Shown here in pieces: positions 46,831 through 56,354 of a stretch of 64,000 nucleotides of DNA. The position numbers and the translations under genes are program-made. The notes beneath the pieces are model-generated. The model ran no database searches. It worked only from the letters and a program-made list of their open reading frames with translations, and was not told the origin of the DNA. How positions within the stretch are numbered: the first letter of the stretch is position 1; the number at the start of each line of letters is the position of its first letter. The stretch lies in NCBI GenBank assembly GCA_016700115.1, contig CP064999.1:3844001-3908000 (forward strand), given 5' to 3'. Origin of the DNA: Sphingobacteriales bacterium. Lineage in GTDB: Bacteria > Bacteroidota > Bacteroidia > Chitinophagales > UBA2359.

Positions 46831-47775
46831 CTAAAACCGTTGATATTCTGCTTGATTAGATTTAAATGCAGTAGAGGTTTTAGAGTTTATATAGGTTGCA
46901 ATTTGTTTTATGGCCTCATTAGCTTCAGGTATGACATACCAAAGGTATTGCCAAACATGTATCATTCCATTCCAAATATCAAGTGTAACATCAACGCCCT
47001 GTTCGCGAGCTTTTTCTGCAAATCTTGTTGAATCATCTAAAATTACTTCATCGGTTCCAACTTGAACCAATAACGGAGGTAGTCCGCTTAGGTCGGCATA
47101 AAGTGGTGAAATCAAAGGGTGATTAACCGGAGTCTTTCCCGCATATTTAGCAGCCCATTCTGATAATAAATATCCTACAATCATGGGGTCTAAATGCGCT
47201 TTTTCGGTTACTGAAGCTCCGGTAACAACTAAATCTGTCCAAGGAGAAAGGCAAACCGCAGCCGCAGGCAAAGGTCGTCCCAAATCTTTCAATGCAATTA
47301 AAGTGGCAAGAGTAAGTCCACCTCCTGCTGAATCTCCGGCAATTACAATGTTTTCAGGGGCATAATTTTGTTCTAATAAAAAATTATAAGCACAAATAGC
47401 ATCATCAACTGCTGCAGGAAAAGGATGTTCAGGCGCAAGTCTATAATCAATTGCTAACGCTGTAATGCCTGCTTTTTTTGCAATTTTGGATACAAGCGCT
47501 TTGTGCGTGTTAACAGATCCTACTGCATAACCTCCTCCGTGCAGATAAAGCATTGCAATATTTGTATTGGCCTTAGCCGGTATAATCCATGCTGCCGGAA
47601 TATCATTAATAAAAATGCGTTTAAAATATACATGCTTAGGTAAAGGATGCCGCTTTGCCAGCATTTCAAATCCTCTTCTTAAGACGGGAATGTTTTCATG
47701 ATGTCTTCTAATCATAAGAGCTTCCCTTGCCGAGAAAAGATAATGCTTGATTAAAAAACTTCTGAAACTTGCCAT
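46831..47775 (-). CDS. HSL-type alpha/beta hydrolase (esterase/lipase)
   Basis: 314 residues. The oxyanion motif is LYLHGGGYAVGS near residue 76, and the nucleophile Ser lies in GDSAGGGLT near 147. The Asp of the triad is probably in VGTDEVILDDS and the His in NGMIHVWQ. Short-chain ester hydrolase of the hormone-sensitive lipase family, cytoplasmic (no signal peptide). First of two minus-strand genes ahead of the GNAT-nitrilase gene. Start ATG at 47775 keeps the usual N-terminal cap helices. Confidence 0.88.
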   Translation of the reverse strand: MASFRSFLIKHYLFSAREALMIRRHHENIPVLRRGFEMLAKRHPLPKHVYFKRIFINDIPAAWIIPAKANTNIAMLYLHGGGYAVGSVNTHKALVSKIAKKAGITALAIDYRLAPEHPFPAAVDDAICAYNFLLEQNYAPENIVIAGDSAGGGLTLATLIALKDLGRPLPAAAVCLSPWTDLVVTGASVTEKAHLDPMIVGYLLSEWAAKYAGKTPVNHPLISPLYADLSGLPPLLVQVGTDEVILDDSTRFAEKAREQGVDVTLDIWNGMIHVWQYLWYVIPEANEAIKQIATYINSKTSTAFKSNQAEYQRF

Positions 47776-47997
47776 ATCTAAACTTTAAAAGATACTGTTT
47801 TTGAAATAAACCGCATATTCGAATGCAAATTTGCAAATAAAAAACAATAATCAATATAAACCCCAAAAATTCATCCACATCAATATTTATTTCTATTTGA
47901 AAAATGTCAGTATAAATCCATTATATTAAGCAGTAGTCTGGTTTTTTAAATTTTGTTTAATATTGCCACTTTTTTACCTCAATCAGGTCAAGCACTC

Positions 47998-48960
47998 ATG
48001 TCATCTGACGGAATAAAGATATCCTTAGTCTTAGGTAGTGGTGGAGCACGAGGTATAACTCATATTGGCGTTATTGAAGAATTGTTGAAAAATGGCTTTC
48101 AGATAGAAGCTATTTCAGGATGTTCTATAGGCGCTTTGGTCGGCGGTGTATTTGCTGCCGGAAAATTACATTTGCTTAAAGAGTGGTTTTTGCAAATGGA
48201 TAAAACCCGTCTTTTTAAGCTTACTGATTTCACTCTGACTGCACAAGGTTTTATAAAAGGCGAAAGGGTAATTGAAGAATTAAGAAAATTAATTGGAGAC
48301 TGCAACATAGAAGATTTACCTATCCCTTATACTGCAGTTGCTGCCGATTTGCATACAGGTCAGGAGGTATGGATAAACCAGGGCAGCTTGTTTGAGGCAA
48401 TAAGAGCTTCCGCTGCTGTTCCTACAATTTTAACTCCTATCACTATGGCAGGTCGGGATTTGGTGGATGGAGGAGTTGTTAATCCAACACCTATTGAACC
48501 GGTTTTAAAAGTAAAAAGCAATTTGATTGTAGTTGTCAACCTGAATGCAAAGCGATATGTAAAACCTGAAGTGATTCACGGCAGAAATCCGAATAGCTAT
48601 AATATTTTTGTTCAGAAATGGATTAACACGCTTCCGAAAATGAGTGCAATCAAAGAAAAGTTTACCTATCTCGGTGTAATTAATAGAATGACAGAAATCT
48701 TACAAGATAAATTGACAGAATATTCCTTTTACTACCATAAACCCGATATCATCATCAATATTTCCAGAGATGTTTGCAGTACTTATGAATTCTATAAAGC
48801 AAAAGAGCTAATTTTATTAGGTCAACAATCTTGCAGTGCAGCCTTAACTAATTACAATGAATTAAAACGACAAAAAGCTGACTCGAATACTATCAAGTCA
48901 GCTCTTTGGAACTTACTCCTGTTTGACAAATTACCGAGTTTTGGAAACGACAAAAAATAA
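47998..48960 (+). CDS. Patatin-like phospholipase (RssA/NTE type)
   Basis: 320 residues. The oxyanion loop is LGSGGARGITHIG, the nucleophile Ser lies in GCSIGALVGG, and the partner Asp is in DGGVVNPTP, the full patatin dyad. Hydrolyses acyl chains from membrane lipids; cytoplasmic and membrane-associated. A longer frame opens with TTG at 47953, but the ATG at 47998 lies directly before the beta-strand that carries the oxyanion loop, so I chose it. Convergent with the barrel gene, 20 bp between the stops. Confidence 0.87.
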   Translation: MSSDGIKISLVLGSGGARGITHIGVIEELLKNGFQIEAISGCSIGALVGGVFAAGKLHLLKEWFLQMDKTRLFKLTDFTLTAQGFIKGERVIEELRKLIGDCNIEDLPIPYTAVAADLHTGQEVWINQGSLFEAIRASAAVPTILTPITMAGRDLVDGGVVNPTPIEPVLKVKSNLIVVVNLNAKRYVKPEVIHGRNPNSYNIFVQKWINTLPKMSAIKEKFTYLGVINRMTEILQDKLTEYSFYYHKPDIIINISRDVCSTYEFYKAKELILLGQQSCSAALTNYNELKRQKADSNTIKSALWNLLLFDKLPSFGNDKK

Positions 48961-48980
48961 ATTTTGATGTTGTATGACGT

Positions 48981-49649
48981 TTATAAAGCCAATCCAATAC
49001 TAAATCCTAATTTGGGAGCTATAGTTTTCTTGTAGGGATTCACAACCGGCAAATGCACTACATCAGATGACGTATCATCAACAGGAAGAAAAACACCCCC
49101 ACCAGCATACATATCCATCGTAATTCTGGCTTTAGAAACGAACTGAATTCCTATCAATACTCCCCCACTTGCTGCACTTGCCTGTTCTTTTACTTTTGTA
49201 GAAGTTCCGGTTCCATTAATCGGATCATATTCCCACTTTTCGTTCATCACACTAATTTGCCGATACAAAGCATAAGGAGCAATGTAAATTCCTTCAGGGG
49301 TCTGACGCTTTTCACTAAAAAGATATCTCCGCAATTGAATTTCTCCTCTGAAACCGTCCATATCGGTAATTAAATCGTCATACCCAATAGGGTCAGCCGA
49401 GAGAAAGTATCCAAAATTCAAGCGCATGGTCATCCAATTGCTTAATTTTTGTTCATAACTCAAATCTAATCCTCCGGCAATCAGTGAAAAGGGCTGAACA
49501 GATAAAATTACCTTTGCCGGTCTTACTTGTTTAGGCGTTTCGTCCTCAGTTAAACTTTCATTTTGATTTGCTAAGAGGCTGCCTGTAGCCTTAGCTGAAA
49601 AACTAATCATCAAAGAAAAGAAAAGAAAAACAAAAATTTTGAGGTTCAT
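48981..49649 (-). CDS. Outer-membrane beta-barrel protein
   Basis: 222 residues from the chosen start. A signal peptide (IFVFLFFSLMISFSAKA) is followed by alternating amphipathic strands (MTMRLNFGYFLSA, GIYIAPYALYRQISV, ITMDMYAGGGVFLP, KLGFSIGLAL) typical of an eight-strand barrel. The frame extends upstream to 49739, but the extra 30 residues put the signal peptide in the wrong place, so the ATG at 49649 is preferred. Function unknown; porin or structural. Confidence 0.75.
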   Translation of the reverse strand: MNLKIFVFLFFSLMISFSAKATGSLLANQNESLTEDETPKQVRPAKVILSVQPFSLIAGGLDLSYEQKLSNWMTMRLNFGYFLSADPIGYDDLITDMDGFRGEIQLRRYLFSEKRQTPEGIYIAPYALYRQISVMNEKWEYDPINGTGTSTKVKEQASAASGGVLIGIQFVSKARITMDMYAGGGVFLPVDDTSSDVVHLPVVNPYKKTIAPKLGFSIGLAL

Positions 49650-50022
49650 ATAAAATGTTTTTTTTGTGTTAAGTCGTTTAAATAAAGAAGAATGCAAACT
49701 TAGGCAAAATTGGTTTTTAAAAATTGTAAAAATTACCATCCAGATTTCATCTTTCGTTAAATTTAAGTAAACTCGTTAAGAAATTTAAATCAACTTTATA
49801 CTACACACCTATTTTTACTAATTTTGCCGATATTTAATGATTTTCCATTTTGGTTATTGTTTTAACGATGTGAGGCAATATTTTCTTATATCCTTTACTT
49901 TCATCCTTCTGAAAAATCTGTTTTTTTCTAAAAAGCGCTAATGTCAATCAATAAAGTAACTTTCATTCAATTAATAAAGCGCTAATTTTTTAATAATACT
50001 TTTTAAAAATCATTCATATTGC
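49650..50022. other. Divergent promoter region with paired AAAGCGCTAAT repeats
   Basis: A 373-bp AT-rich gap with no gene. It contains a candidate -7 box TAATTTTG at 49819-49826 and two direct copies of AAAGCGCTAAT at 49932-49942 and 49976-49986, offset 44 bp, each holding the palindrome AGCGCT. The second copy is 37 bp before the PLD-protein ATG. The pair may be an operator for the 50-56 kb group (inference). Confidence 0.45.
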
Positions 50023-52260
50023 ATGAAAAACTTTACAACTCTTGTTTTAACTTTAGTTTTTTGCATTTATAGTTTTGCTCAAACAATTGATATAGGAGAT
50101 GCCCGTGGAGTTGCGCCATGCTCTTCTGCTGATGGTAGTGAATGCTTTTCAGAAGCCGATTGTAGTACCGTTACCGTTCAGGGAATTGTTACTAATGGCG
50201 GTGAATTAGGACCGATTCGCTATATACAGGATGGAACCGGGGGCATAGGCGTTTATAATCCTTCAGTAGCAAATAATCTTTTGCCGGGAAATTTAGTAAC
50301 TATTACAGGACAGGTTCAGGAGTATAATTGCCTACTTGAGATAGTTGACGACAGTAGTTTTTCTTATACGATAGATGGCACTGCCACTATTCCTTCTCCG
50401 GTAGATTTATCTGCTGCTGCAGCATTCTCCGAAACCTACGAAGGACAATTAGTAAGAGTGGATGCTGTTCAATTTCCTTCAGCAGGGTTAACTTTTAATG
50501 GAAACACAAATTACAATATTCAGGATGCCAGTGGAAACACTTATCAAATACGTATTAACAGCAATTCAACTTCGATTGTTGGAACACTGATCCCATCCGG
50601 ATTCCTAAATATTATTGGTATAATGAGCCAATTTCAAGGTTCTTACCAACTTCTGCCCCGTTCATTTTCTGATTTTGAATTTGTAGGAAATGCTCCTGTT
50701 TTTACTTCTTCAATTGAACAAACCAATTTAGCAACGGACTCATTTACACTCACATTTGAGACCTTAAATGAAGGAAACACTATTGTTCATTATGGATTAA
50801 CTTCAGATCTTGAACTTGGAACTGTTATTGATGAAATATTTACAACCGACCACAGTATCGAACTAGCCGGTTTGGAGCCCGGGAATATTTATTATGTTCA
50901 AATTGAAAGCACCTCACCCGGAGGTGAAACATCATATTCGGCAATTATTCCAATGGCAACAGTTTCTCTATCTTCCGGGGACATCAAAGTTTACTTTAAT
51001 CGTCCGGTTGATACCTCAGTTTCTACCGGAGAAAACGCTATTTATTTAAATCAAATGGTACCCGATACCCTTATTGCATACTTAGACCGTGCAAAATATA
51101 CAATAGATTTGTGCGCATATACTATGGATAATGAAAATGGTATCGTAGATGCTATTTTAGCAGCGCAAGACCGGGGTGTTCAGATAAGAATAGTCGCAGA
51201 TGCAGACTTAAATGCGACAATTTATTCTCAATTACCCGGCACTAAAATCAAACGCCCATCCTCTTTACCCGGAATCATGCATAACAAATTTATAGTTATT
51301 GATGCTTTTTCCGAAAATCCAAATGAACCTGTTGTTTGGACCGGCAGCACAAATTTTACAAATAATCAATTGATTGTTGACCCAAACAATGTGATTATTT
51401 TTCAGGATCAAAGTTTGGCAAAAGGATTTACACTCGAATTTGAAGAAATGTTGGGGGGTAGTTTCAGTACAGACAAAACAGAAAATACACCTGTAAAATA
51501 TCTGATAGGCGGAATTCCTGTTGAATCATATTTCAGCCCTTCATCCCCGATGAATTCAATATTAATTAATACCGTTAACAGTTCAGATCATGACTTATAT
51601 TTCGGCATCTTATCATTTACAAGAAATGATTTAGCTCAAGCTATCAGAGATAAAGCCTATGACGGAGTTTTTGTAGCAGGAATTATCGAATCAATAGGGA
51701 GTGCAGAAGCCCAACAAGTATCTTTAACATTAAATAGTGCAATCAGTAATACGCTTTTTATTGACAATACATCTGCCATTTTCCATCATAAATATTTTAT
51801 CGTTGACCCCAATCTTACAACTTCGGATCCTGTTGTTTTGACCGGCTCACACAATTGGAGCAATTCCGCAGCATTCAGAAATGATGAAAATACCGTTGTT
51901 GTTCACGATGCAACAATAGCTAATTTTTATTATCAGGAGTTTGTAAAAAGATATATTGAACTTGGAGGAACATTATTAGTAGACTCGATTGTATTTGTTC
52001 AAAATTTGAACCTTCCATTAGAAAGTTTAAAACTGTACCCAAATCCTGTTACTAATGCTTTAAATGTGCAATTTAATTCAAATCAACCTCAGTTTAAAAC
52101 ACAAATCACCTTGTTGAACTCAATCGGACAACCGATATTAAATCGATTTTTTGATTCTACTTCAGGTTCAATAACTTCAGTAGATGTAAGCCAACTTCCT
52201 TCCGGGTTATATTTTCTACAGGTAGGTAATACAGTTCAGAAATTCCAGATTATCCATTAA
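50023..52260 (+). CDS. T9SS-secreted OB-fold/phospholipase D-like protein (probable nuclease or phosphodiesterase)
   Basis: 745 residues: signal peptide (LVLTLVFCIYSFAQ); OB-fold-like domain at about 20-225 of the kind found in extracellular nucleases (TVQGIVTNGGELGPIRYIQD); fibronectin type III-like domain at about 228-315. Two PLD half-sites follow, with HNKFIVID plus WTGSTNFTNN near 425-445 and HHKYFIVD plus LTGSHNWSN near 590-620. Both HKD motifs are complete. A T9SS type A domain closes the protein (LYPNPVTNALNV, LPSGLYFLQVG). The PLD pair hydrolyses phosphodiester bonds; the OB-fold points to nucleic acid rather than lipid (inference). First of three plus-strand genes with a lamin-tail protein and a TonB receptor. 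Confidence 0.85.
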   Translation: MKNFTTLVLTLVFCIYSFAQTIDIGDARGVAPCSSADGSECFSEADCSTVTVQGIVTNGGELGPIRYIQDGTGGIGVYNPSVANNLLPGNLVTITGQVQEYNCLLEIVDDSSFSYTIDGTATIPSPVDLSAAAAFSETYEGQLVRVDAVQFPSAGLTFNGNTNYNIQDASGNTYQIRINSNSTSIVGTLIPSGFLNIIGIMSQFQGSYQLLPRSFSDFEFVGNAPVFTSSIEQTNLATDSFTLTFETLNEGNTIVHYGLTSDLELGTVIDEIFTTDHSIELAGLEPGNIYYVQIESTSPGGETSYSAIIPMATVSLSSGDIKVYFNRPVDTSVSTGENAIYLNQMVPDTLIAYLDRAKYTIDLCAYTMDNENGIVDAILAAQDRGVQIRIVADADLNATIYSQLPGTKIKRPSSLPGIMHNKFIVIDAFSENPNEPVVWTGSTNFTNNQLIVDPNNVIIFQDQSLAKGFTLEFEEMLGGSFSTDKTENTPVKYLIGGIPVESYFSPSSPMNSILINTVNSSDHDLYFGILSFTRNDLAQAIRDKAYDGVFVAGIIESIGSAEAQQVSLTLNSAISNTLFIDNTSAIFHHKYFIVDPNLTTSDPVVLTGSHNWSNSAAFRNDENTVVVHDATIANFYYQEFVKRYIELGGTLLVDSIVFVQNLNLPLESLKLYPNPVTNALNVQFNSNQPQFKTQITLLNSIGQPILNRFFDSTSGSITSVDVSQLPSGLYFLQVGNTVQKFQIIH

Positions 52261-52289
52261 TTATCCAATTTACACTAAACTTATAAGTT

Positions 52290-53271
52290 ATGTTTAAAAA
52301 TCTACTTCCGGTATTTTTTTTCACTTTATTTGCTTTTGTTGCTTCAGGCAATTTAAATGCACAATGCAGTGAACTTTACTTTTCCGAGTATGTTGAAGGA
52401 AACTTCAATAATAAAGCACTTGAAATTTACAATCCAACCGATAATGCTATTGACCTGTCCGGCTATAGAATCATACGTTGGTCAAATGGAAATAACATTT
52501 ATGACCCAATTGCTTCTGTTCAATTAAGCGGTTCAATCAATGCTAAAGATGTGATGGTTATTGTTGTGGATTTGCAAAATTGTAGCTTGACAGGTGCAGA
52601 TACCTGTGTGTTTCAGGAACTAAAAGATAAGGCAGATTTATTTGTTTGCCCTGTTTATGAAGAGTCTAATGCATTATATCATAACGGAAACGATGCACTT
52701 TCGCTTAACAAAATTGATGGTTCTTCTACCGCTTTTGGTGCAACTGGCACTTTTGTGGACATATTTGGATTAATCGGAGAAGACCCCGGAGTTTCCTGGA
52801 CTAATACAGCTCCTTATACACAATCGGCAGGAGGAGCCTATTGGACAAGAGATAAAACCTTAATCCGTAAACCGGGAGTAACAGCCGGGTTTAACTTCTA
52901 ACCCCGGAGCTCCTTATACAGGAGCCTGGAATCCGACTGTTCAGTGGGATACTCTTTCAAGAAATACATTCAACCATCTTGGATGGCATTCTTGTCAATG
53001 TGGAGATGCACCAAACGGCATAGACAATGTTGAACATTTTAATGTTTCGCTTTATCCAAATCCGGCTAACAGGCATGTGTATATAAAAAGCGATCATTCA
53101 TTTATTAAAAGTGTTGAAGTTTTTGATTTAATGGGTAAATCTCAATACTTTTCTTATTCAAATCAAACAGAAGTTTTTTTAGACACCGAACAGTTTGCAA
53201 CTGGAACATATATTGTCAAAACAACATCGTTAAATAAAGCAGTTTCACACCATAAATTACTAATTCAATAA
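52290..53271 (+). pseudogene. Lamin-tail-domain T9SS protein split by a single-base insertion
   Basis: The frame 52290-52901 has a signal peptide (LLPVFFFTLFAFVASGNLNAQ) and a lamin-tail domain at about 25-135 (ELYFSEYVEGNFNNKALEIY, IDLSGYRIIRWSNGN). It stops after VTAGFNF. The next phase continues the protein without a gap as TSNPGAPYTGAWNPTVQWDT, then a T9SS type A domain (VSLYPNPANRHVYI, DLMGKSQYF, FATGTYIVKTT) ending at 53271. One extra base in GGGTTTAACTTCT (about 52888-52895) explains it; the restored protein is about 326 residues. Lamin-tail domains are common in secreted nucleases and DNA-binding exoproteins. 29 bp after the PLD gene. A sequencing error is as likely as a real lesion. 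Confidence 0.8.
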
Positions 53272-53412
53272 TACAATTTAAGTTGTCCCTATTCAGAAAG
53301 GTATGTAAACACTTAAACCAAAACTGTGTTTATATGCCTTTTTGTTCTTTTAATCGCTTTTTTGCACATTAAATATATCAATTTCCACATCTCCACTTTG
53401 AAAACCAAGAAT

Positions 53413-56106
53413 ATGTACAAATCTTTAATTGTATTGTTATTGATAGTTGTTTCTACAGGTCTAATTAATGCACAAGAAGCGATATTAAAAGGAATGGTCA
53501 AAGATGCAGTAACAGGAGAAACTTTGATTCAGGCAACAATCACTTCAGGCGATAAGGGTACTATCACAGATTTAGATGGACAGTATCAACTCAATCTACC
53601 AACAGGTTTGCAGGAAATTGTAGTATCGTATGTTGGGTACAAATCACAAACATTAAGTATTAACATTGCTTCAGGGGTGAATACCGTCAATTTCAATTTG
53701 GAAGAGGACAATATCATAATCAAGGAAATTAACATAGTCGCTGATGTTGCCCGCAACAGAGAAACTCCGGTTGCATTCAGCACTGTTCAATTGGCTCGAA
53801 TTAAAGAAGAACTAAGCGTTCAGGATCTGCCTATGGTTTTAAACAGTACACCTGGAGTTTATGCAACTCAGCAAGGTGGTGGAGACGGGGATGCCAGAAT
53901 TACAATTCGGGGATTTAATCAGAGAAATGTTGCGATAATGATTGATGGTGTACCCGTTAATGATATGGAAAATGGTTGGGTTTATTGGTCAAACTGGTCA
54001 GGGTTGAGTGAAGTAGCAAGAAGTATTCAGGTTCAACGTGGATTAGGGGCTTCAAAATTAGCATTACCTTCAGTGGGAGGGACTATTAACATTTTAACGT
54101 CCGGAATTGAAAGCAAAAAACGCTTAAGTGTTCAGCAGGATTTAGGTATGTATGGATTTTACAAAACCACTTTATCGGGCACAACCGGCAGGCTTAAAGG
54201 TGGATGGGGATTAACTTTTACAGCATCCTATCGCCAAAATCAAGGATGGGTGGATAATACATGGTCTAAAGCCTGGTTTTACTTTGCAAAAATTGAAAAA
54301 ATTATTGGAAAACACACGTTAGGTATTTCTGCTGTTGGAGCACCACAAGAACATGCACAAAGAACTTTTAAACTACAAATCGCCAAATATAATCTCGAAA
54401 CCGCTGCTGAGTTAGGCGTAGATACGTCAACATTGGCAAGTACTCAACAATGGGGGTTGGGTGAACAATATAATTCACACTGGGGCTATCTAAATAGATG
54501 GACTTTGAATGGTGAAGATACTGTTTTTGACGGACGAAAAGCATTAACAGAAAGATTAAACTATTACCATAAACCACAATTTACGGTTAAAGACTTTTGG
54601 ACTGTCAATAAAAAACTGAGCATTTCCAATATCATCTATATATCATTAGGCAATGGAGGTGGTGTGGCAAATGCCGGAAGCACTTTCCCTGTTGATAATG
54701 ATGGATTAATCAATTATCAAACTATATACAACTCTCAATCAAATTTCGAAGCATCAAGCAGGATATTGCGAAGCAGCGTCAATAATCACCGGTGGTATGG
54801 GTTGCTTTCTACCTTTGATTACAATCCGAACAATCATTTTAATTTATCCGGTGGAGTTGACCTGAGAACTTATACAGGTACTCACTACCGCGAAATCTAT
54901 GATTTGTTGGGGGGTAAATATCATATTGATAACGACACTCAAGGGAGAAATTTACACGAACCCAATGGTATCCAAAAAGATGTTGGAGATAAAGTGGATT
55001 TATTTTACGACGGGAAAGTGAACTGGGGAGGCGGATTTGCTCAAGTAGAATATAAATCAAGTGCAATCAGTGCATTTTTAAATATAACAGGGGCACTTAC
55101 CTCATACAAAAGGATTGATTATTTCCTTGCTAAAGATTTAGTTTTGGAAGATACCACAATATTGCAAGCAGTAACATACTACATTCCTTATGTACATAAA
55201 GGTGATACATTTACTATAGACTCACCGGAAAGTCGTTTTTCTGAAACAGAAACAAAATTGATTCCAGGTTATACTATAAAAACAGGAATGAATTTTAACC
55301 TGACAGAACAACAAAATGTCTTTTTTAATACAGGATATATTGAAAAAGCTCCTCCATTTGACAATGTTTTTAACAGAAACAATCGAGCATATGATAATAT
55401 AGTTAAAGAAAGAATTGTTGCAGGAGAATTAGGATATGGATTTAAAAGCCGGATTTTTAGTGCTAATTTAAATGCCTATTATACACTTTGGCTTAATCGC
55501 CCGTTAATTGCCAACTTTAGAAACGAAGATGATGAAGTAATTCAATTAAATGTGGAAGGTATAAAAGCGCATCATCGCGGATTAGAATTAGATTTCGCCC
55601 TAATTGCAATACCTAATCTGTTAAAATTTGAAGGGTTGGCATCAGTCGGAGATTGGATTTGGAAAAATGACAGTGATGCAACTTTAAAAAGTGAAGATGC
55701 AACTATCGAGGCTCCTTTTAGCGCAAATGGTGTGCATGTTGGGGATGCTGCTCAAATGCAGTTTGGCCTTTCTGCAAGAGTAGAGCCGTTAAAAAACCTT
55801 TATACTACTATCAAATGGACCTATTTTGGAAAAAACTATGCTGATTTTTCGCCGGATCAATTAACTGGTTCAAATCAAGACAGAGAATCATGGAAAATGC
55901 CGGATTATTATTTGTTTGACGTTCATTCAGGCTATACATTTAATACTCGAAAAGTTAAATATAGAATTGGTTTGAGCTTGCTCAATGCGCTTGACAATTC
56001 TTATATTTCAGATGCAAGTACCCGATTGGGATTTGAACCACGAGACATTGAAGTATATTTTGGGCAGGGGTTTCGTTTAACTGGTAATTTTGGAATTACT
56101 TTCTAA
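53413..56106 (+). CDS. TonB-dependent outer-membrane receptor
   Basis: 897 residues. Signal peptide (SLIVLLLIVVSTGLINAQ), carboxypeptidase-like regulatory domain at about 22-100 (LKGMVKDAVTGETLIQATI), plug at about 115-225 (LSVQDLPMVLNSTPGVYATQ, ITIRGFNQRNVAIMIDGVPV), then a 22-strand barrel ending in FRLTGNFGITF. Imports a ligand with TonB/ExbBD energy; none of those genes is here. The frame extends upstream to 53326, but the ATG at 53413 is the one that fits the signal peptide. 141 bp after the lamin-tail gene and in the same direction, so its ligand may be a product of the secreted PLD protein (inference). Confidence 0.9.
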   Translation: MYKSLIVLLLIVVSTGLINAQEAILKGMVKDAVTGETLIQATITSGDKGTITDLDGQYQLNLPTGLQEIVVSYVGYKSQTLSINIASGVNTVNFNLEEDNIIIKEINIVADVARNRETPVAFSTVQLARIKEELSVQDLPMVLNSTPGVYATQQGGGDGDARITIRGFNQRNVAIMIDGVPVNDMENGWVYWSNWSGLSEVARSIQVQRGLGASKLALPSVGGTINILTSGIESKKRLSVQQDLGMYGFYKTTLSGTTGRLKGGWGLTFTASYRQNQGWVDNTWSKAWFYFAKIEKIIGKHTLGISAVGAPQEHAQRTFKLQIAKYNLETAAELGVDTSTLASTQQWGLGEQYNSHWGYLNRWTLNGEDTVFDGRKALTERLNYYHKPQFTVKDFWTVNKKLSISNIIYISLGNGGGVANAGSTFPVDNDGLINYQTIYNSQSNFEASSRILRSSVNNHRWYGLLSTFDYNPNNHFNLSGGVDLRTYTGTHYREIYDLLGGKYHIDNDTQGRNLHEPNGIQKDVGDKVDLFYDGKVNWGGGFAQVEYKSSAISAFLNITGALTSYKRIDYFLAKDLVLEDTTILQAVTYYIPYVHKGDTFTIDSPESRFSETETKLIPGYTIKTGMNFNLTEQQNVFFNTGYIEKAPPFDNVFNRNNRAYDNIVKERIVAGELGYGFKSRIFSANLNAYYTLWLNRPLIANFRNEDDEVIQLNVEGIKAHHRGLELDFALIAIPNLLKFEGLASVGDWIWKNDSDATLKSEDATIEAPFSANGVHVGDAAQMQFGLSARVEPLKNLYTTIKWTYFGKNYADFSPDQLTGSNQDRESWKMPDYYLFDVHSGYTFNTRKVKYRIGLSLLNALDNSYISDASTRLGFEPRDIEVYFGQGFRLTGNFGITF

Positions 56107-56254
56107 ATATACAGACTTTATCTTAAATTTGTGGTAATATATCTAAATCATTACTACTAATTTTGAAATCTTGTCTAACTTAAAAACAACTCAAATTATC
56201 AGTAAAATCAGTATAAAGAATTTGATTTCGGAAATACCCTTTTCACTAACGGTT

Positions 56255-56262
56255 TAGATTTG
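56255..56262 (+). promoter_or_regulatory. Candidate -7 box upstream of the NtrC-family gene
   Basis: TAGATTTG matches TAnnTTTG, 93 bp before the ATG at 56355. The remaining 56107-56354 gap shows no other feature. Confidence 0.35.
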
Positions 56263-56354
56263 GTGTTATGGCAAAACTTCTGTATGTATAGCTATTTTCT
56301 CACTTAACTCCAATATCTCGAAGTAGTTTTAATAAAAAATCTAACAATTTTAAT

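Noticed and set aside
21875..47834. Identical 10-bp palindrome GCAAATTTGC upstream of the giant gene (21875) and the esterase gene (47825)
   Set aside because: Two copies of an AT-rich 10-mer in 64 kb can be chance; no further support.
47953..47997. TTG start giving 15 extra residues on the patatin-like protein
   Set aside because: The ATG at 47998 lies directly before the conserved beta-strand with the oxyanion loop; the extra residues are not family-like.
53326..53412. 29-residue N-terminal extension of the TonB-dependent receptor
   Set aside because: A canonical signal peptide begins at the ATG at 53413; the extension would place a second hydrophobic segment before it.
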